A DNA stretch of 64,000 bases from Pseudomonadota bacterium (lineage in GTDB: Bacteria > Pseudomonadota > Alphaproteobacteria > Rhizobiales > Xanthobacteraceae): the NCBI GenBank assembly GCA_023435725.1, contig JAEYRD010000236.1, positions 1 to 64,000 on the forward strand, in the 5' to 3' direction. The notes beneath the pieces were generated by a model that made no database searches, was not told the origin of the DNA, and was given only the letters and a program-made list of their open reading frames with translations. Every line of letters begins with the position of its first letter. Positions within the stretch are counted from its first letter, which is position 1. The translations under genes and the position numbers were made by a program. Positions 52,919 through 61,157 of this stretch are shown here, piece by piece.

Positions 52919-53016
52919 GCCGTACGGTGGGCCAAGCGAAAGCGTGCCCACCTCTTCTGTCGCATCGTGGAGAGATGGTGGGCACGGCGCGAGTGCGCCT
53001 TTGCCCGCCCTACGGC
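52919..53016. repeat. 98-bp imperfect palindrome between convergent genes
   Basis: The left arm begins GCCGTACGGTGGGCCAAGCG. The right arm ends CCTTTGCCCGCCCTACGGC, its near complement, and the inner parts pair GTGCCCACC with GGTGGGCAC. It lies between the 3' ends of the DUF6101 and ubiA genes and resembles rhizobial intergenic palindromes. Confidence 0.75.
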
Positions 53017-53021
53017 AACAG

Positions 53022-53978
53022 CTACGCAGCTCGCATCACTGCGTCGACGAGCAATCCCGCAAACAGCAGCAGCCCCGCATCGCGGTTCGATTTGAACAGC
53101 CGCAGACAGAGTGCGGGATCGTTGATCCTGAGCCGCACGATCTGCGTCGCCAGATGCACGGCGAAGGCCGCAAGCCCGAGCCACGCCGGCCAGCGCACAT
53201 CGCCTGACGCCAGCGCAACACCGATCAGCATGACCGCAAGGCCATAGAACAGGATCAGCGCCTGGTGCGTATGCGCACCGAACAGGCGCGCGGTGGACTT
53301 GATGCCGATCAGCGCGTCGTCCTCGGCATCCTGATGCGCATAGATCGTGTCATAGCCGATCACCCAGGAAATCGCGCCCGCATAGAGCACCAGCGCGGTC
53401 AGGTCGATGCGCCCGAAGGTGACGGCGAATCCCATCAACGCGCCCCAGGAGAAGGCGAGCCCGAGCACGATCTGCGGCCACCACGTGATGCGCTTCATGA
53501 AGGGGTAGACTGCGACGATCAGAAGCGAGGCGATGCCGGTCAGCACCGCGAAGCGGTTGAACTGCAGCAGCACCACGAGACCGATCAGCGCCTGCGCCAC
53601 CATGAAGAACAGCGCCTGCTTCGTGCTCACCTGCCCCGACGGCAGCGGCCGCGAGCGGGTGCGCTCGACCTTGTCGTCGAGATCGCGGTCGGTGATGTCG
53701 TTCCAGGTGCAGCCCGCCCCGCGCATCACGAAAGCGCCGATGAAGAACAGGACGATGGTGAGCGGCAGGCGGCGGACGTCGTGCGCCATGCCGGCGGCGA
53801 GCGCCGCCGACCACCAGCACGGCATCAGCAGAAGCCAGGAGCCGATCGGACGATCGAAGCGCGACAATCGCAGATAAGGCCGCGCCCATTGCGGCGCGAG
53901 CGTATCGACCCAGTTGCCGGTGGAGTCGGCAACGCGGGCTGATGGGCTAGTGCCCAGTTTTCGAAGTTCGTATTCCAT
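53022..53978 (-). CDS. ubiA: 4-hydroxybenzoate octaprenyltransferase UbiA
   Basis: UbiA prenylates 4-hydroxybenzoate in the inner membrane, the first membrane step of ubiquinone synthesis. The 318-residue protein has both Asp-rich motifs, NDITDRDLDDKVERT and YDTIYAHQDAEDD, and eight or nine membrane helices. Homology begins at about residue 15 (RVADSTGNWVDTLAP). The preceding codons, including the only usable start (ATG at 53978), lie within an inverted repeat, with the ATG at its apex. No alternative start exists before the first helix. Confidence 0.92.
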   Translation of the reverse strand: MEYELRKLGTSPSARVADSTGNWVDTLAPQWARPYLRLSRFDRPIGSWLLLMPCWWSAALAAGMAHDVRRLPLTIVLFFIGAFVMRGAGCTWNDITDRDLDDKVERTRSRPLPSGQVSTKQALFFMVAQALIGLVVLLQFNRFAVLTGIASLLIVAVYPFMKRITWWPQIVLGLAFSWGALMGFAVTFGRIDLTALVLYAGAISWVIGYDTIYAHQDAEDDALIGIKSTARLFGAHTHQALILFYGLAVMLIGVALASGDVRWPAWLGLAAFAVHLATQIVRLRINDPALCLRLFKSNRDAGLLLFAGLLVDAVMRAA

Positions 53979-54022
53979 CGCGATGCATTCCGGTACGAAC
54001 TTCGAAAACTATAAGGGCACTA
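53948..54022. repeat. Palindromic element containing the ubiA start codon
   Basis: Arms 53948-53971 and 53995-54022 are inverted copies over 24 bp apart from a 4-bp indel (TAGTGCCC and TTTTCGAAGTTCGT blocks). The centre is the perfect palindrome CATCGCGATG (53976-53985). ATG reads outward on both strands; the minus-strand ATG is the ubiA start, the plus-strand one opens a 17-codon frame ending at a TAG near 54036. Confidence 0.85.
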
Positions 54023-54038
54023 GCAAGAAATCATAGTA

Positions 54039-54120
54039 ACACGTGCCGCCTGCCGATTTGAAGCTCCTACGAGGAGTGCGCGGCAGACACCGTAGGAACT
54101 TCAAATCGACGGCACGTGCC
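54039..54120. repeat. Imperfect palindrome after the exported protein gene
   Basis: Left arm ACACGTGCCG...CGATTTGAAGCTCCTAC (54039-54070) pairs with right arm GTAGGAACTTCAAATCGACG through CACGTGCC (54092-54120). It touches the stop codon of the minus-strand gene at 54121 and lies about 17 bp from the ubiA-start palindrome. It can act as a strong hairpin, but no T tract follows. Confidence 0.75.
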
Positions 54121-54780
54121 TCATCGGGTGAGAACGTTGCCGTTGAGCGTGTCGAAGGTGCTGCCGCCCTTCTTGCCGGCATTGGCTTCGGGCGCCGAGC
54201 CCGACCCCAGCACCTCGCTGAGCGACGGACCGGCCGGACCGCGCGGCTGATTCTGCATCTGCTGCGCAACGTTGCAGACCTTAGCCTGCATGGCCTCGGT
54301 ATTCTTGTGGCCGGCCTTCATCTGGTCGCCGACCTGCGCCGGGATCCCGCATTTGGAGGCGTTGGTCTCGATGTACTTGAGCATCTTCGACTCAGCCTGG
54401 CTGAAATTGCGGATCAGCTTGCAGGCCTCGTCCGGCGGGGCATGGCGGTTGCTCGCGGCCTGGATCAGCTTGCCGCGCTTCTCGGCTTCCTCGCGCAGGG
54501 GCATGAACGCCTTCATGCAGTCCTCGCCGGGGCCGCCTTGCGTCGGCGGGGCCGCGCTGAAAGCGCCGGCGCCACCGATGGGCGCAGCACCGTTCACGGG
54601 AAATGATGCCTGCGGCGCGGCGCCGACGGACGCGACCGGGGCGGAGCCGTTCACCGGCGGAAACGCGGAAGAGGTCGGGGCCTGGCCGGGCAGCGGCGCA
54701 GGGAAACCCTGCGCGTAGGCGCCCGCGGCACCCATGGCGACCATGGCGGCAGTGATCGGAACCATCAAATGACGGATCAT
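54121..54780 (-). CDS. Exported hypothetical protein
   Basis: A 219-residue protein, family not recognised. The signal peptide is MIRHLMVPITAAMVAMGAAG, cut near AYAQ. A Pro/Ala/Gly-rich segment (about 25-83) precedes a helical domain with four cysteines: GEDCMKAFMPLREEAEKRGK, DEACKLIRNFSQAESKMLKY, ASKCGIPAQV and AKVCNVAQQM. These may form two disulfides. The tail is Gly/Ser-rich. The start was set at the signal peptide, 10 bp after GGAGAG. It may be co-transcribed with ubiA. Confidence 0.75.
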   Translation of the reverse strand: MIRHLMVPITAAMVAMGAAGAYAQGFPAPLPGQAPTSSAFPPVNGSAPVASVGAAPQASFPVNGAAPIGGAGAFSAAPPTQGGPGEDCMKAFMPLREEAEKRGKLIQAASNRHAPPDEACKLIRNFSQAESKMLKYIETNASKCGIPAQVGDQMKAGHKNTEAMQAKVCNVAQQMQNQPRGPAGPSLSEVLGSGSAPEANAGKKGGSTFDTLNGNVLTR

Positions 54781-54992
54781 CAAGGCAGTTCTCTCCGGCA
54801 GGAGCTTACGGGGTTCGGCGTCTTCCCAATTGAAGCGCAACCAGCGTGCTCGCGTTTTTACGATTCCCGCCGAGGCTTAACAACCCGTTGAATAGGGCAA
54901 GAGCGCGGCGCGGGGACGCACCAGTTTGGCAATATTTACCCCTGAAACGGCTGCTTTCGGTTAAGAACGGCGGCAAATCGGACCTTTAAACG

Positions 54993-55763
54993 ATGCCCTC
55001 CCACGATTTTCGCGCCCCCCGCCTGTTCGTCGACGCCCCCCTTGTCCAGGACGCCAGGGTCGCGCTCGACCGCGACCAGAGCAATTATCTCGGCAATGTG
55101 CTGAGACTTGCCGCCGGCGCCCCGATTCTGGCCTTCAACGGCCGCGACGGCGAGTGGCAGGCCGCCATCGAAGGCCGTAAGCGGCCGGACGGACTGGTCA
55201 TCCTCCAGCAGACCCGGCCCCAGGACCGGTTGCCAGACCTCGCTTACGTCTTCGCCCCGCTCAAGCATGCGCGGCTGGACTACGCGGTGCAGAAGGCCGT
55301 CGAAATGGGCGTCGCCACCCTGCAGCCGGTCCAGACCCGGTTCACCCAGGCCTCCAGGGTCAACACCGAGCGGATGCGCGCCAATGTCGTCGAAGCGGCC
55401 GAGCAATGCGGCATCCTGAGCCTTGCCGCCGTGGCCGAGCCGGTGCCGCTGGAGCGCTTCCTCAGCCAGCGCGCGGCCAGCCGCCTGCTCGTGTTCTGCG
55501 ACGAGGCGGCCGAGGTCGAAAACCCCATTCAGGGCCTGCAAAGCGCGCGCGAGATCGGTCATGATCAAGGCAGAATTGGCATCGACGTGCTGATCGGGCC
55601 CGAGGGCGGCTTTGCCGAGGAAGAGCGGGCGCTGCTGCTGCGGCAACCGAAAATCCTGCGGCTGGCGTTGGGCCCGCGAATCCTGCGCGCCGACACCGCG
55701 GCGGTGGCGGCGCTGGCGCTGGTGCAGGCGGTGCTGGGCGATTGGGCCGGCAAGACTCCCTGA
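54993..55763 (+). CDS. rsmE: 16S rRNA (uracil(1498)-N(3))-methyltransferase RsmE
   Basis: RsmE is a SPOUT-class enzyme that methylates U1498 of 16S rRNA. The 256-residue protein has an N-terminal PUA-like domain (residues 1-75, PRLFVDAPLVQDARVALDRD). The knotted C-terminal domain shows AVQKAVEMGVATLQPVQTRF, VLIGPEGGFAEEERALL and LALGPRILRADTAAVAALAL. It is a single gene, with hisZ about 150 bp downstream. Confidence 0.94.
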   Translation: MPSHDFRAPRLFVDAPLVQDARVALDRDQSNYLGNVLRLAAGAPILAFNGRDGEWQAAIEGRKRPDGLVILQQTRPQDRLPDLAYVFAPLKHARLDYAVQKAVEMGVATLQPVQTRFTQASRVNTERMRANVVEAAEQCGILSLAAVAEPVPLERFLSQRAASRLLVFCDEAAEVENPIQGLQSAREIGHDQGRIGIDVLIGPEGGFAEEERALLLRQPKILRLALGPRILRADTAAVAALALVQAVLGDWAGKTP

Positions 55764-55909
55764 AGACCACTTGGCTCGGCCGATCGGCCGGCCGTTAAGC
55801 GATTGATCCTTTGGAGGTCGAAACCGCTTTCAGGCCATGCTAAGGGCTGCGCCAATTCACGTGCCTCCCCTTGGCCTCCCCTTGCCCTGCCCGGCTCCAC
55901 ACCGGGACG

Positions 55910-57073
55910 ATGGACCCCGAGATGACCGCGACTGCCACCTCAAATGCTGCCGGCTCCGCCGCCTGGGCGGACACGCTGCTCTTGTCGTTCGCGCAGGCCG
56001 GTTATGTCCGGGCCGAACCGGCCATCCTGCAGCCGGCCGAGCCGTTCCTTGACCTCTCCGGCGAGGACATTCGCAAAAGCCTGTACCTGACCAGCGATCT
56101 CTCCGGCGAGGAGCTCTGCCTGCGCCCGGACCTGACCATTCCGGTCGCGCGCGATTACCTCGCATCCAGCCGCGCCGGCCAGCCGGCCGGGTTCAGCTAT
56201 CTCGGCCCGGTGTTCCGCTACCGTAGCGGCCAGGCCAGCGAATTCCTGCAAGCCGGCATCGAATCGTTCGGCCGCCAGGACCGCGCCGCGGCCGACGCCG
56301 AGACGCTGGCGCTGGCGCTGGAGGCGACCGCCGCCTTCGGCGTCCGCGATGTCGAAATCCGCACCGGCGACGTGGCGTTGTTCAACGCCCTGCTCGACGC
56401 ACTCAACCTCTATCCGGTCTGGCGCCGACGCCTGATCAAGGATTTCAACCGCAAGATCAGCCTGGAGCAGGATCTGGAGCGGCTGGCGCGCACGACCGCC
56501 GCGACCCACAGCGAGTATGAAGGCGTGCTGGCCGCGCTCGCCGGCTCCGACCGCAAGGCCGCGCTCGCCTTCGTCACCGATCTGATGTCGATCGCCGGCA
56601 CCACCAATGTCGGCGGCCGCACCACGGCCGAGATCGCGGACCGCTTCCTCGAGCAATCGACGCTGAAGGGCGGCGCACTGCCGCGCGAAGCAATCGCCGT
56701 GCTCAAGCGCTTCCTGTCGATCACGGGCAATCCCGACGACGCGATCGCCGAGCTGCGCGCGCTCACCGCTGGTGCGAAGCTCGATCTCGCCTCGGCCATC
56801 GACCAGTTCGAGAGCCGGGTGGGCTTCATGGCCGCGCGCGGCATCGACGTGAAGCAGTCGCGGTTCTCTACCGCGTTCGGACGCGGGCTCGACTATTACA
56901 CCGGCTTCGAATTCGAATTGCATCACAGGGACAACGGCACCGAGCCGCTGGTCGCCGGCGGCCGCTATGACGGGCTGATGACCCAGCTTGGATCTGCCGA
57001 GCCGATCCCCGCGGTCGGCTTCTCGGTCTGGGTGGACGCGCTGACCCGGATCGGCCGCAAGGTGGGAGCTTAA
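55910..57073 (+). CDS. hisZ: ATP phosphoribosyltransferase regulatory subunit HisZ
   Basis: HisZ is a catalytically dead class II aminoacyl-tRNA-synthetase-like protein that activates HisG and makes it sensitive to histidine. The 387-residue protein has GEELCLRPDLTIPVARDYLA (motif 2-like), FSYLGPVFRYRSGQASEFLQ, ESFGRQDRAAADAETLALAL and the C-terminal RGLDYYTGFEFELH and AGGRYDGLM. The start could also be the ATG four codons later (MTATATSNA). hisG follows after 3 bp. Confidence 0.92.
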   Translation: MDPEMTATATSNAAGSAAWADTLLLSFAQAGYVRAEPAILQPAEPFLDLSGEDIRKSLYLTSDLSGEELCLRPDLTIPVARDYLASSRAGQPAGFSYLGPVFRYRSGQASEFLQAGIESFGRQDRAAADAETLALALEATAAFGVRDVEIRTGDVALFNALLDALNLYPVWRRRLIKDFNRKISLEQDLERLARTTAATHSEYEGVLAALAGSDRKAALAFVTDLMSIAGTTNVGGRTTAEIADRFLEQSTLKGGALPREAIAVLKRFLSITGNPDDAIAELRALTAGAKLDLASAIDQFESRVGFMAARGIDVKQSRFSTAFGRGLDYYTGFEFELHHRDNGTEPLVAGGRYDGLMTQLGSAEPIPAVGFSVWVDALTRIGRKVGA

Positions 57074-57076
57074 GTC

Positions 57077-58054
57077 ATGAGCGCGCCATTCGTTCTGGCC
57101 GTTCCCTCCAAGGGCCGCCTCCAGGAAAACACCGAGGCGTTCTTCGCCCGTGCGGGCCTCAAGCTGTCGAAGGCCGGCGGCGCCCGCGATTATCGCGGCA
57201 CGATCGCAGGCCTCGACAATGTCGAGGTCGCCTATCTCTCGGCGAGCGAGATCGCCTCGCAACTGTCCCGCGGTTTTGCGCATCTCGGCGTCACCGGCGA
57301 GGACCTGGTGCGTGAGAACATCGCGGATGCCGACAAGCGCGTGTCGCTGATTGAAGGGCTCGGCTTCGGCTACGCCGACGTCGTGGTCGCGGTGCCGCAG
57401 GCCTGGATCGACGTCCGCACCATGGCCGACCTCGACGACGTCACCACCGGCTTCCGCGAGCAGCATCACATGCGGATGCGGGTCGCGACCAAGTTCATCA
57501 ACCTCACCCGCGCGTTCTTCTCGAACCACGGCATCACCGATTACCGCATCGTCGAAAGCGCGGGCGCGACCGAAGGCGCGCCCGCAGCAGGCAGCGCCGA
57601 GCTGATCGTCGACATCACCACGACCGGTGCAACGCTCGCCGCCAACGGGCTGAGGGTGCTCGATGATGGCGTGATCCTGCGCAGCCAGGCCAATCTGGTC
57701 GCCTCGAAGGAGGCCGACTGGTCGCCGCAGGCGCGGGAGACCGCGCGCGTCATCCTCGATCACATCGCGGCACGGGCGCGGGCCAACAAATATCGCGAGG
57801 TCCGGACCCGCTTCCGGCAATGCGACGAGGCCCTGCTCGGCGAAGCCCACAGCCGGTTCGGCGTCGAGACCCCGTTCGGCGGGCCGACCTCGTCGGGCAT
57901 GCTTACGCTGCACTGCCCTCCGGGGCAGCTCTATGCGCTCGCGAGCTTCCTGCGCGATCATGGCGCCGAGACCGTCTCGGTGGTTTCGCTCGACTACGTG
58001 TTCGATCGGGAGAATCCGCTGTTCGCCAAGCTCGAGGCGTTCCTGCGGCGGTGA
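57077..58054 (+). CDS. hisG: ATP phosphoribosyltransferase HisG
   Basis: HisG condenses ATP with PRPP, the first step of histidine synthesis. The 325-residue protein has LAVPSKGRLQENTEAFFARA at the start and the PRPP loop ELIVDITTTGATLAANGLRV. The length is notable: short HisG enzymes (~210-230 residues) need HisZ, while long ones (~290-300) carry their own regulatory domain and usually lack it. Here a ~100-residue C-terminal extension (PTSSGMLTLHCPPGQLYALA to YVFDRENPLF) coexists with hisZ just upstream. Confidence 0.92.
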   Translation: MSAPFVLAVPSKGRLQENTEAFFARAGLKLSKAGGARDYRGTIAGLDNVEVAYLSASEIASQLSRGFAHLGVTGEDLVRENIADADKRVSLIEGLGFGYADVVVAVPQAWIDVRTMADLDDVTTGFREQHHMRMRVATKFINLTRAFFSNHGITDYRIVESAGATEGAPAAGSAELIVDITTTGATLAANGLRVLDDGVILRSQANLVASKEADWSPQARETARVILDHIAARARANKYREVRTRFRQCDEALLGEAHSRFGVETPFGGPTSSGMLTLHCPPGQLYALASFLRDHGAETVSVVSLDYVFDRENPLFAKLEAFLRR

Positions 58055-58140
58055 GCCTCAGGTTCGTTCAGCGTAGCGACAGCAAGCGGCAGCTACCATA
58101 TGCTGTTGAGATGACTGCAACGCCTCTGGAACCTTGATCG

Positions 58141-59202
58141 ATGACGCTGGGCTCTGACGTATCCGCCCTGACCACCACCGCGACGAACGCCGCGGCGAAG
58201 GGACTGTCGATTGTCGTCCCGGTCTACAACGAGGCGGCTGGCCTTGCCGCCCTGCACCAGCGCATCTGCGATCTCGCGAAGACCTTGCGGGAGCGCTATC
58301 GCCTTTCCTGCGAAGTCGTCTATGTCGACGACGGCAGCGCGGATGCAACGCTGTCGATCGCCCGCTCGCTGCCGGCCGACGCGATCGACGTGCAAGTGGT
58401 GTCGCTGTCGCGCAATTTCGGCAAGGAGGCGGCGCTGATGGCCGGCCTCGACCATGCCCGGCTGGGCGCGGTGATGTTCATGGACGGCGACGGCCAGCAT
58501 CCGCCGGCACTGATCGAGCAGCTCGTGCGGCACTGGATCGATGACGGCTATGACGTCGTCTATACCGCCAAGGCGCATCGCGACAACGAGACCTTCCTGC
58601 GCCGGTTCGCCGTGCACGGCTTCTACGCGCTGATCAATTGGGGCGCCCGCCAGAAGATCCCCGAGGATGCCGGCGACTTCCGCCTGCTGTCTCCGCGCGC
58701 GGTCACGGCGCTTCGGCAACTGCCCGAGCGCAACCGCTTCTTCAAGGGGCTGGCGAGCTGGATCGGCTTCCGCCAGATCCGCGTCGACTACGAGCCGGCG
58801 CCGCGCGCCCATGGCGTCACCACCTTCAACGCCGCGCGCCTGCTCGGCCTGTCGATCGAAGGCCTGACCTCGTTCTCGGTGGCGCCGCTGCGCTTTGCCA
58901 GCCTGCTCGGCGTGGTGCTCGCGGGCATCGCGTTCCTGTTCGGCCTCTCCATCCTCTGGGAGGTCTTCACGACCGGCAAGCAGGTGCCCGGCTATCCCTC
59001 GCTCGTGGTCGGCCTGATGACGATCGGCGGCGTTCAGCTCATCATGATCGGCATCGTCGGCGAATATATCGGCAAGATCCTCTCCGAGCTGAAGGCGCGC
59101 CCGATCTACTTCGTCGCCGAGCACAGCGAAAAGCACTTCGAGACCGACAAGGCCCAGGACGCTTCAAGCCAGGACGCCTCGAAGCGGACGGCAGCCGAAT
59201 GA
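58141..59202 (+). CDS. Polyprenyl-phosphate glycosyltransferase, GT2 (GtrB/ArnC/DPM type)
   Basis: A 353-residue GT2 enzyme with two C-terminal membrane helices (about 257-281 and 289-320) typical of polyprenyl-phosphate sugar transferases. The N-terminal site has LSIVVPVYNEAAGLAALHQR, the nucleotide-binding EVVYVDDGSADAT and the DxD motif FMDGDGQHP. The acceptor is likely undecaprenyl or dodecaprenyl phosphate at the cytoplasmic face. The stop overlaps the start of a YdjC-family deacetylase by 4 bp, so the transferred sugar is probably N-acetylated. Confidence 0.88.
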   Translation: MTLGSDVSALTTTATNAAAKGLSIVVPVYNEAAGLAALHQRICDLAKTLRERYRLSCEVVYVDDGSADATLSIARSLPADAIDVQVVSLSRNFGKEAALMAGLDHARLGAVMFMDGDGQHPPALIEQLVRHWIDDGYDVVYTAKAHRDNETFLRRFAVHGFYALINWGARQKIPEDAGDFRLLSPRAVTALRQLPERNRFFKGLASWIGFRQIRVDYEPAPRAHGVTTFNAARLLGLSIEGLTSFSVAPLRFASLLGVVLAGIAFLFGLSILWEVFTTGKQVPGYPSLVVGLMTIGGVQLIMIGIVGEYIGKILSELKARPIYFVAEHSEKHFETDKAQDASSQDASKRTAAE

Positions 59203-60044
59203 GCGCGGCCGCGCTGCCGCGGCGGATCTGGCTCTGCGCCGATGATTACGGCATCAGCCCCGGTGTCAACCGCGCCATCCGCGACCTGATCGAGCGCGGC
59301 CGTCTCAACGCCACCTCCGTGATGATGGTGGGTCCCGCGATCGAGCGCAACGAGATCGAGGCGCTTCAGGCTGCCGCGAAAGCGAGCCCGCGCTGCGCGA
59401 TCGGACTGCACGTGACGCTGTCGGCACCGTTCCGGCCGATCACCATGCATTTCCGCCCGCTCGACGGCGATATGTTCCTGCCCTTTCCGAAGCTGCTGCG
59501 CGCCGGGCTTGCGCATCGGCTCGACCGCGAATTCTTTCGCAATGAGGTGAAGGCGCAGCTGGCCGCCTTCGCGGAGGCGTTCGGCCGCGCGCCTGACTTC
59601 GTCGACGGCCATCAGCATGTGCAGCTCTTTCCACAGGTGCGCGAGGGCTTCGTCGATGCAGTGAGCGAAGCTGCCCCGAACGCCTGGGTGCGCCAGGGCG
59701 GCCGCGACCTGCCACTGGCGCGGCGGCTGGCCTCACCCAAAGCCATGGTGCTCGATATCCTCAGCGCGCAATTCCGACGGCGCGCCGCCAGCGCCGGCCT
59801 CAGCTTCAATCCCGGCTTCGCCGGCGCCTATGACTTCACGCGGGCGGCCGATTTCGGCGAGCTGATGCGACAATTCCTGGAAGGCCTCCCCGATGGCGGC
59901 CTCGTGATGTGCCACCCCGGCTTTGTCGACGACATTCTTGCCGGTCTCGATCCGATGACCGATGTCCGCGAGCGCGAGCATGCCTATCTCGCCGGCGACG
60001 CCTTCGCACGCCTGCTGACTGACGCCGGCGTGACATTGGGGTGA
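59199..60044 (+). CDS. ChbG/HpnK/NaxD (YdjC) family carbohydrate deacetylase
   Basis: A 281-residue YdjC-superfamily deacetylase, a metal-dependent enzyme that removes N-acetyl groups from sugars. Metal and catalytic residues lie in LCADDYGISPGVNRAIRDLI (Asp-Asp), IGLHVTLSAPF, FVDGHQHVQLFPQ and GLVMCHPGFVDD. The ATG overlaps the GT2 stop (ATGA). Family members HpnK and NaxD deacetylate lipid-linked N-acetylhexosamines after a GT2 partner. The same arrangement suggests a lipid-linked hexosamine here, perhaps for lipid A or another glycan. Confidence 0.86.
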   Translation: MSAAALPRRIWLCADDYGISPGVNRAIRDLIERGRLNATSVMMVGPAIERNEIEALQAAAKASPRCAIGLHVTLSAPFRPITMHFRPLDGDMFLPFPKLLRAGLAHRLDREFFRNEVKAQLAAFAEAFGRAPDFVDGHQHVQLFPQVREGFVDAVSEAAPNAWVRQGGRDLPLARRLASPKAMVLDILSAQFRRRAASAGLSFNPGFAGAYDFTRAADFGELMRQFLEGLPDGGLVMCHPGFVDDILAGLDPMTDVREREHAYLAGDAFARLLTDAGVTLG

Positions 60045-60050
60045 AACCCA

Positions 60051-60153
60051 TCCGTTCCGATGCAATCGGGACGGGGCTCCAGATTCTTGTTTTGAGGCGT
60101 TTTCTTTACGCCGATCGGTACTCACGTCGAGCGAAAACGCTCTGCGAGGCAGC
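60051..60153 (+). repeat. Dispersed repeat family B, copy 3
   Basis: TCCGTTCCGATGCAATCGGG, then ACGGGGCTCCAGATTCTTGT, the GGCGTTTTCTTTACGCC hairpin, and TCGAGCGAAAACGCTCTG. It is colinear with the copy at 43.88-43.97 kb. It lies after the deacetylase and about 100 bp before the DUF2076 gene. Confidence 0.75.
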
Positions 60154-60249
60154 TTGTCGCATAACGAAATTTAATCTGCCCGCCACTGTTGGGGCCACAA
60201 TGGAACCCTACATCCCGGTTGCGCTTGTTTCGCGCAAGGGAGACAGATC

Positions 60250-61074
60250 ATGACGCCGCAGGAACGCCAGCTCGTTGACGAGCTTTTCGACCGGCTTTCG
60301 AAACTGGAAAATGCACCGCGCGATCCCGACGCGATCGCCGCGATTTCCGACGGCCTTCGCAAGGCGCCCGGCGCGATCTATGCGCTGGTGCAGACCGTGC
60401 TGCTGCAGGACGAAGCACTGAAGCGCGCCCATGCCCGCATCCAGGAGCTGGAGGCCGGGCACGCGCCCGAGCAGGCCCAGTCCGGCGGCTTCCTGGATTC
60501 CATGCGCGAGTCGCTGTTCGGATCGGGCCCATCGCGCGGCTCGGTTCCGAACGTACCGCCGCGTGAGCAGCGGCCGGTCTGGAACACCGGCCAGGCCATG
60601 CAGCAGGCCCAGCCGGGTTACGGCCAGCCGCCTTACGGTCAGGCTTACGGCCAGGGCCAAGCTCCGGGCTATGGCGCGCCGCCGGTCGGCGGTGGCGGCG
60701 GCTCGTTCCTCGGCACGGCGGCGGCGGCCGCGGCCGGCGTCGTCGGCGGCTCGCTGCTGCTCTCCAGCATCCGCAACATGATGGGCGGCTCGCACCAGCA
60801 GGCCTTTGGCGACACCAACGCCCTGGGCGACCGCAGCCCATGGGGCGGCAGCGACCAGTCCGGCGGCTCGCTCGCGCGCGATGCCGGCCTCAACGACATT
60901 GGCTCGAACCGGGATTCCCGCCAGAGCTTCTCCGACCAGGCGTCGAACGACGATCGCAACAACAATGATCAGGGCTACAACGATCAGAACTACGACGATC
61001 AGGACGACGACAACATCGACATGGCCGACGACAGCGATTTCGGCGGCGACGATGGCGGCAGCGATTACGCGTGA
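60250..61074 (+). CDS. DUF2076 domain protein
   Basis: A 274-residue protein of the DUF2076 family, function unknown. An N-terminal coiled-coil part (MTPQERQLVDELFDRLSKLE, then GLRKAPGAIYALVQTVLLQD) is followed by a Gln/Gly/Tyr/Pro-rich segment (about 115-155). A Gly/Ala membrane-active hydrophobic helix follows (about 155-175), and then a strongly acidic Asp/Asn tail. AGGGAGA precedes the ATG. A clean terminator follows. Confidence 0.85.
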   Translation: MTPQERQLVDELFDRLSKLENAPRDPDAIAAISDGLRKAPGAIYALVQTVLLQDEALKRAHARIQELEAGHAPEQAQSGGFLDSMRESLFGSGPSRGSVPNVPPREQRPVWNTGQAMQQAQPGYGQPPYGQAYGQGQAPGYGAPPVGGGGGSFLGTAAAAAAGVVGGSLLLSSIRNMMGGSHQQAFGDTNALGDRSPWGGSDQSGGSLARDAGLNDIGSNRDSRQSFSDQASNDDRNNNDQGYNDQNYDDQDDDNIDMADDSDFGGDDGGSDYA

Positions 61075-61103
61075 TCGCCGGCCGCTGACGTTGCAAACAG
61101 ATA

Positions 61104-61127
61104 CGGCCGCCCTTAGGCGGCCGTTTT
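61104..61127 (+). terminator. Rho-independent terminator of the DUF2076 gene
   Basis: An 8-bp stem (CGGCCGCC / GGCGGCCG) with a CTTA loop and a TTTT tail, 29 bp after the stop. Confidence 0.8.
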
Positions 61128-61157
61128 CATTTCCCCTTGCGGGAGAAGATAAGAACC

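Noticed and set aside
55940..57961. 673-codon open frame on the minus strand
   Set aside because: Antisense to hisZ and hisG; composition reflects their codon bias.
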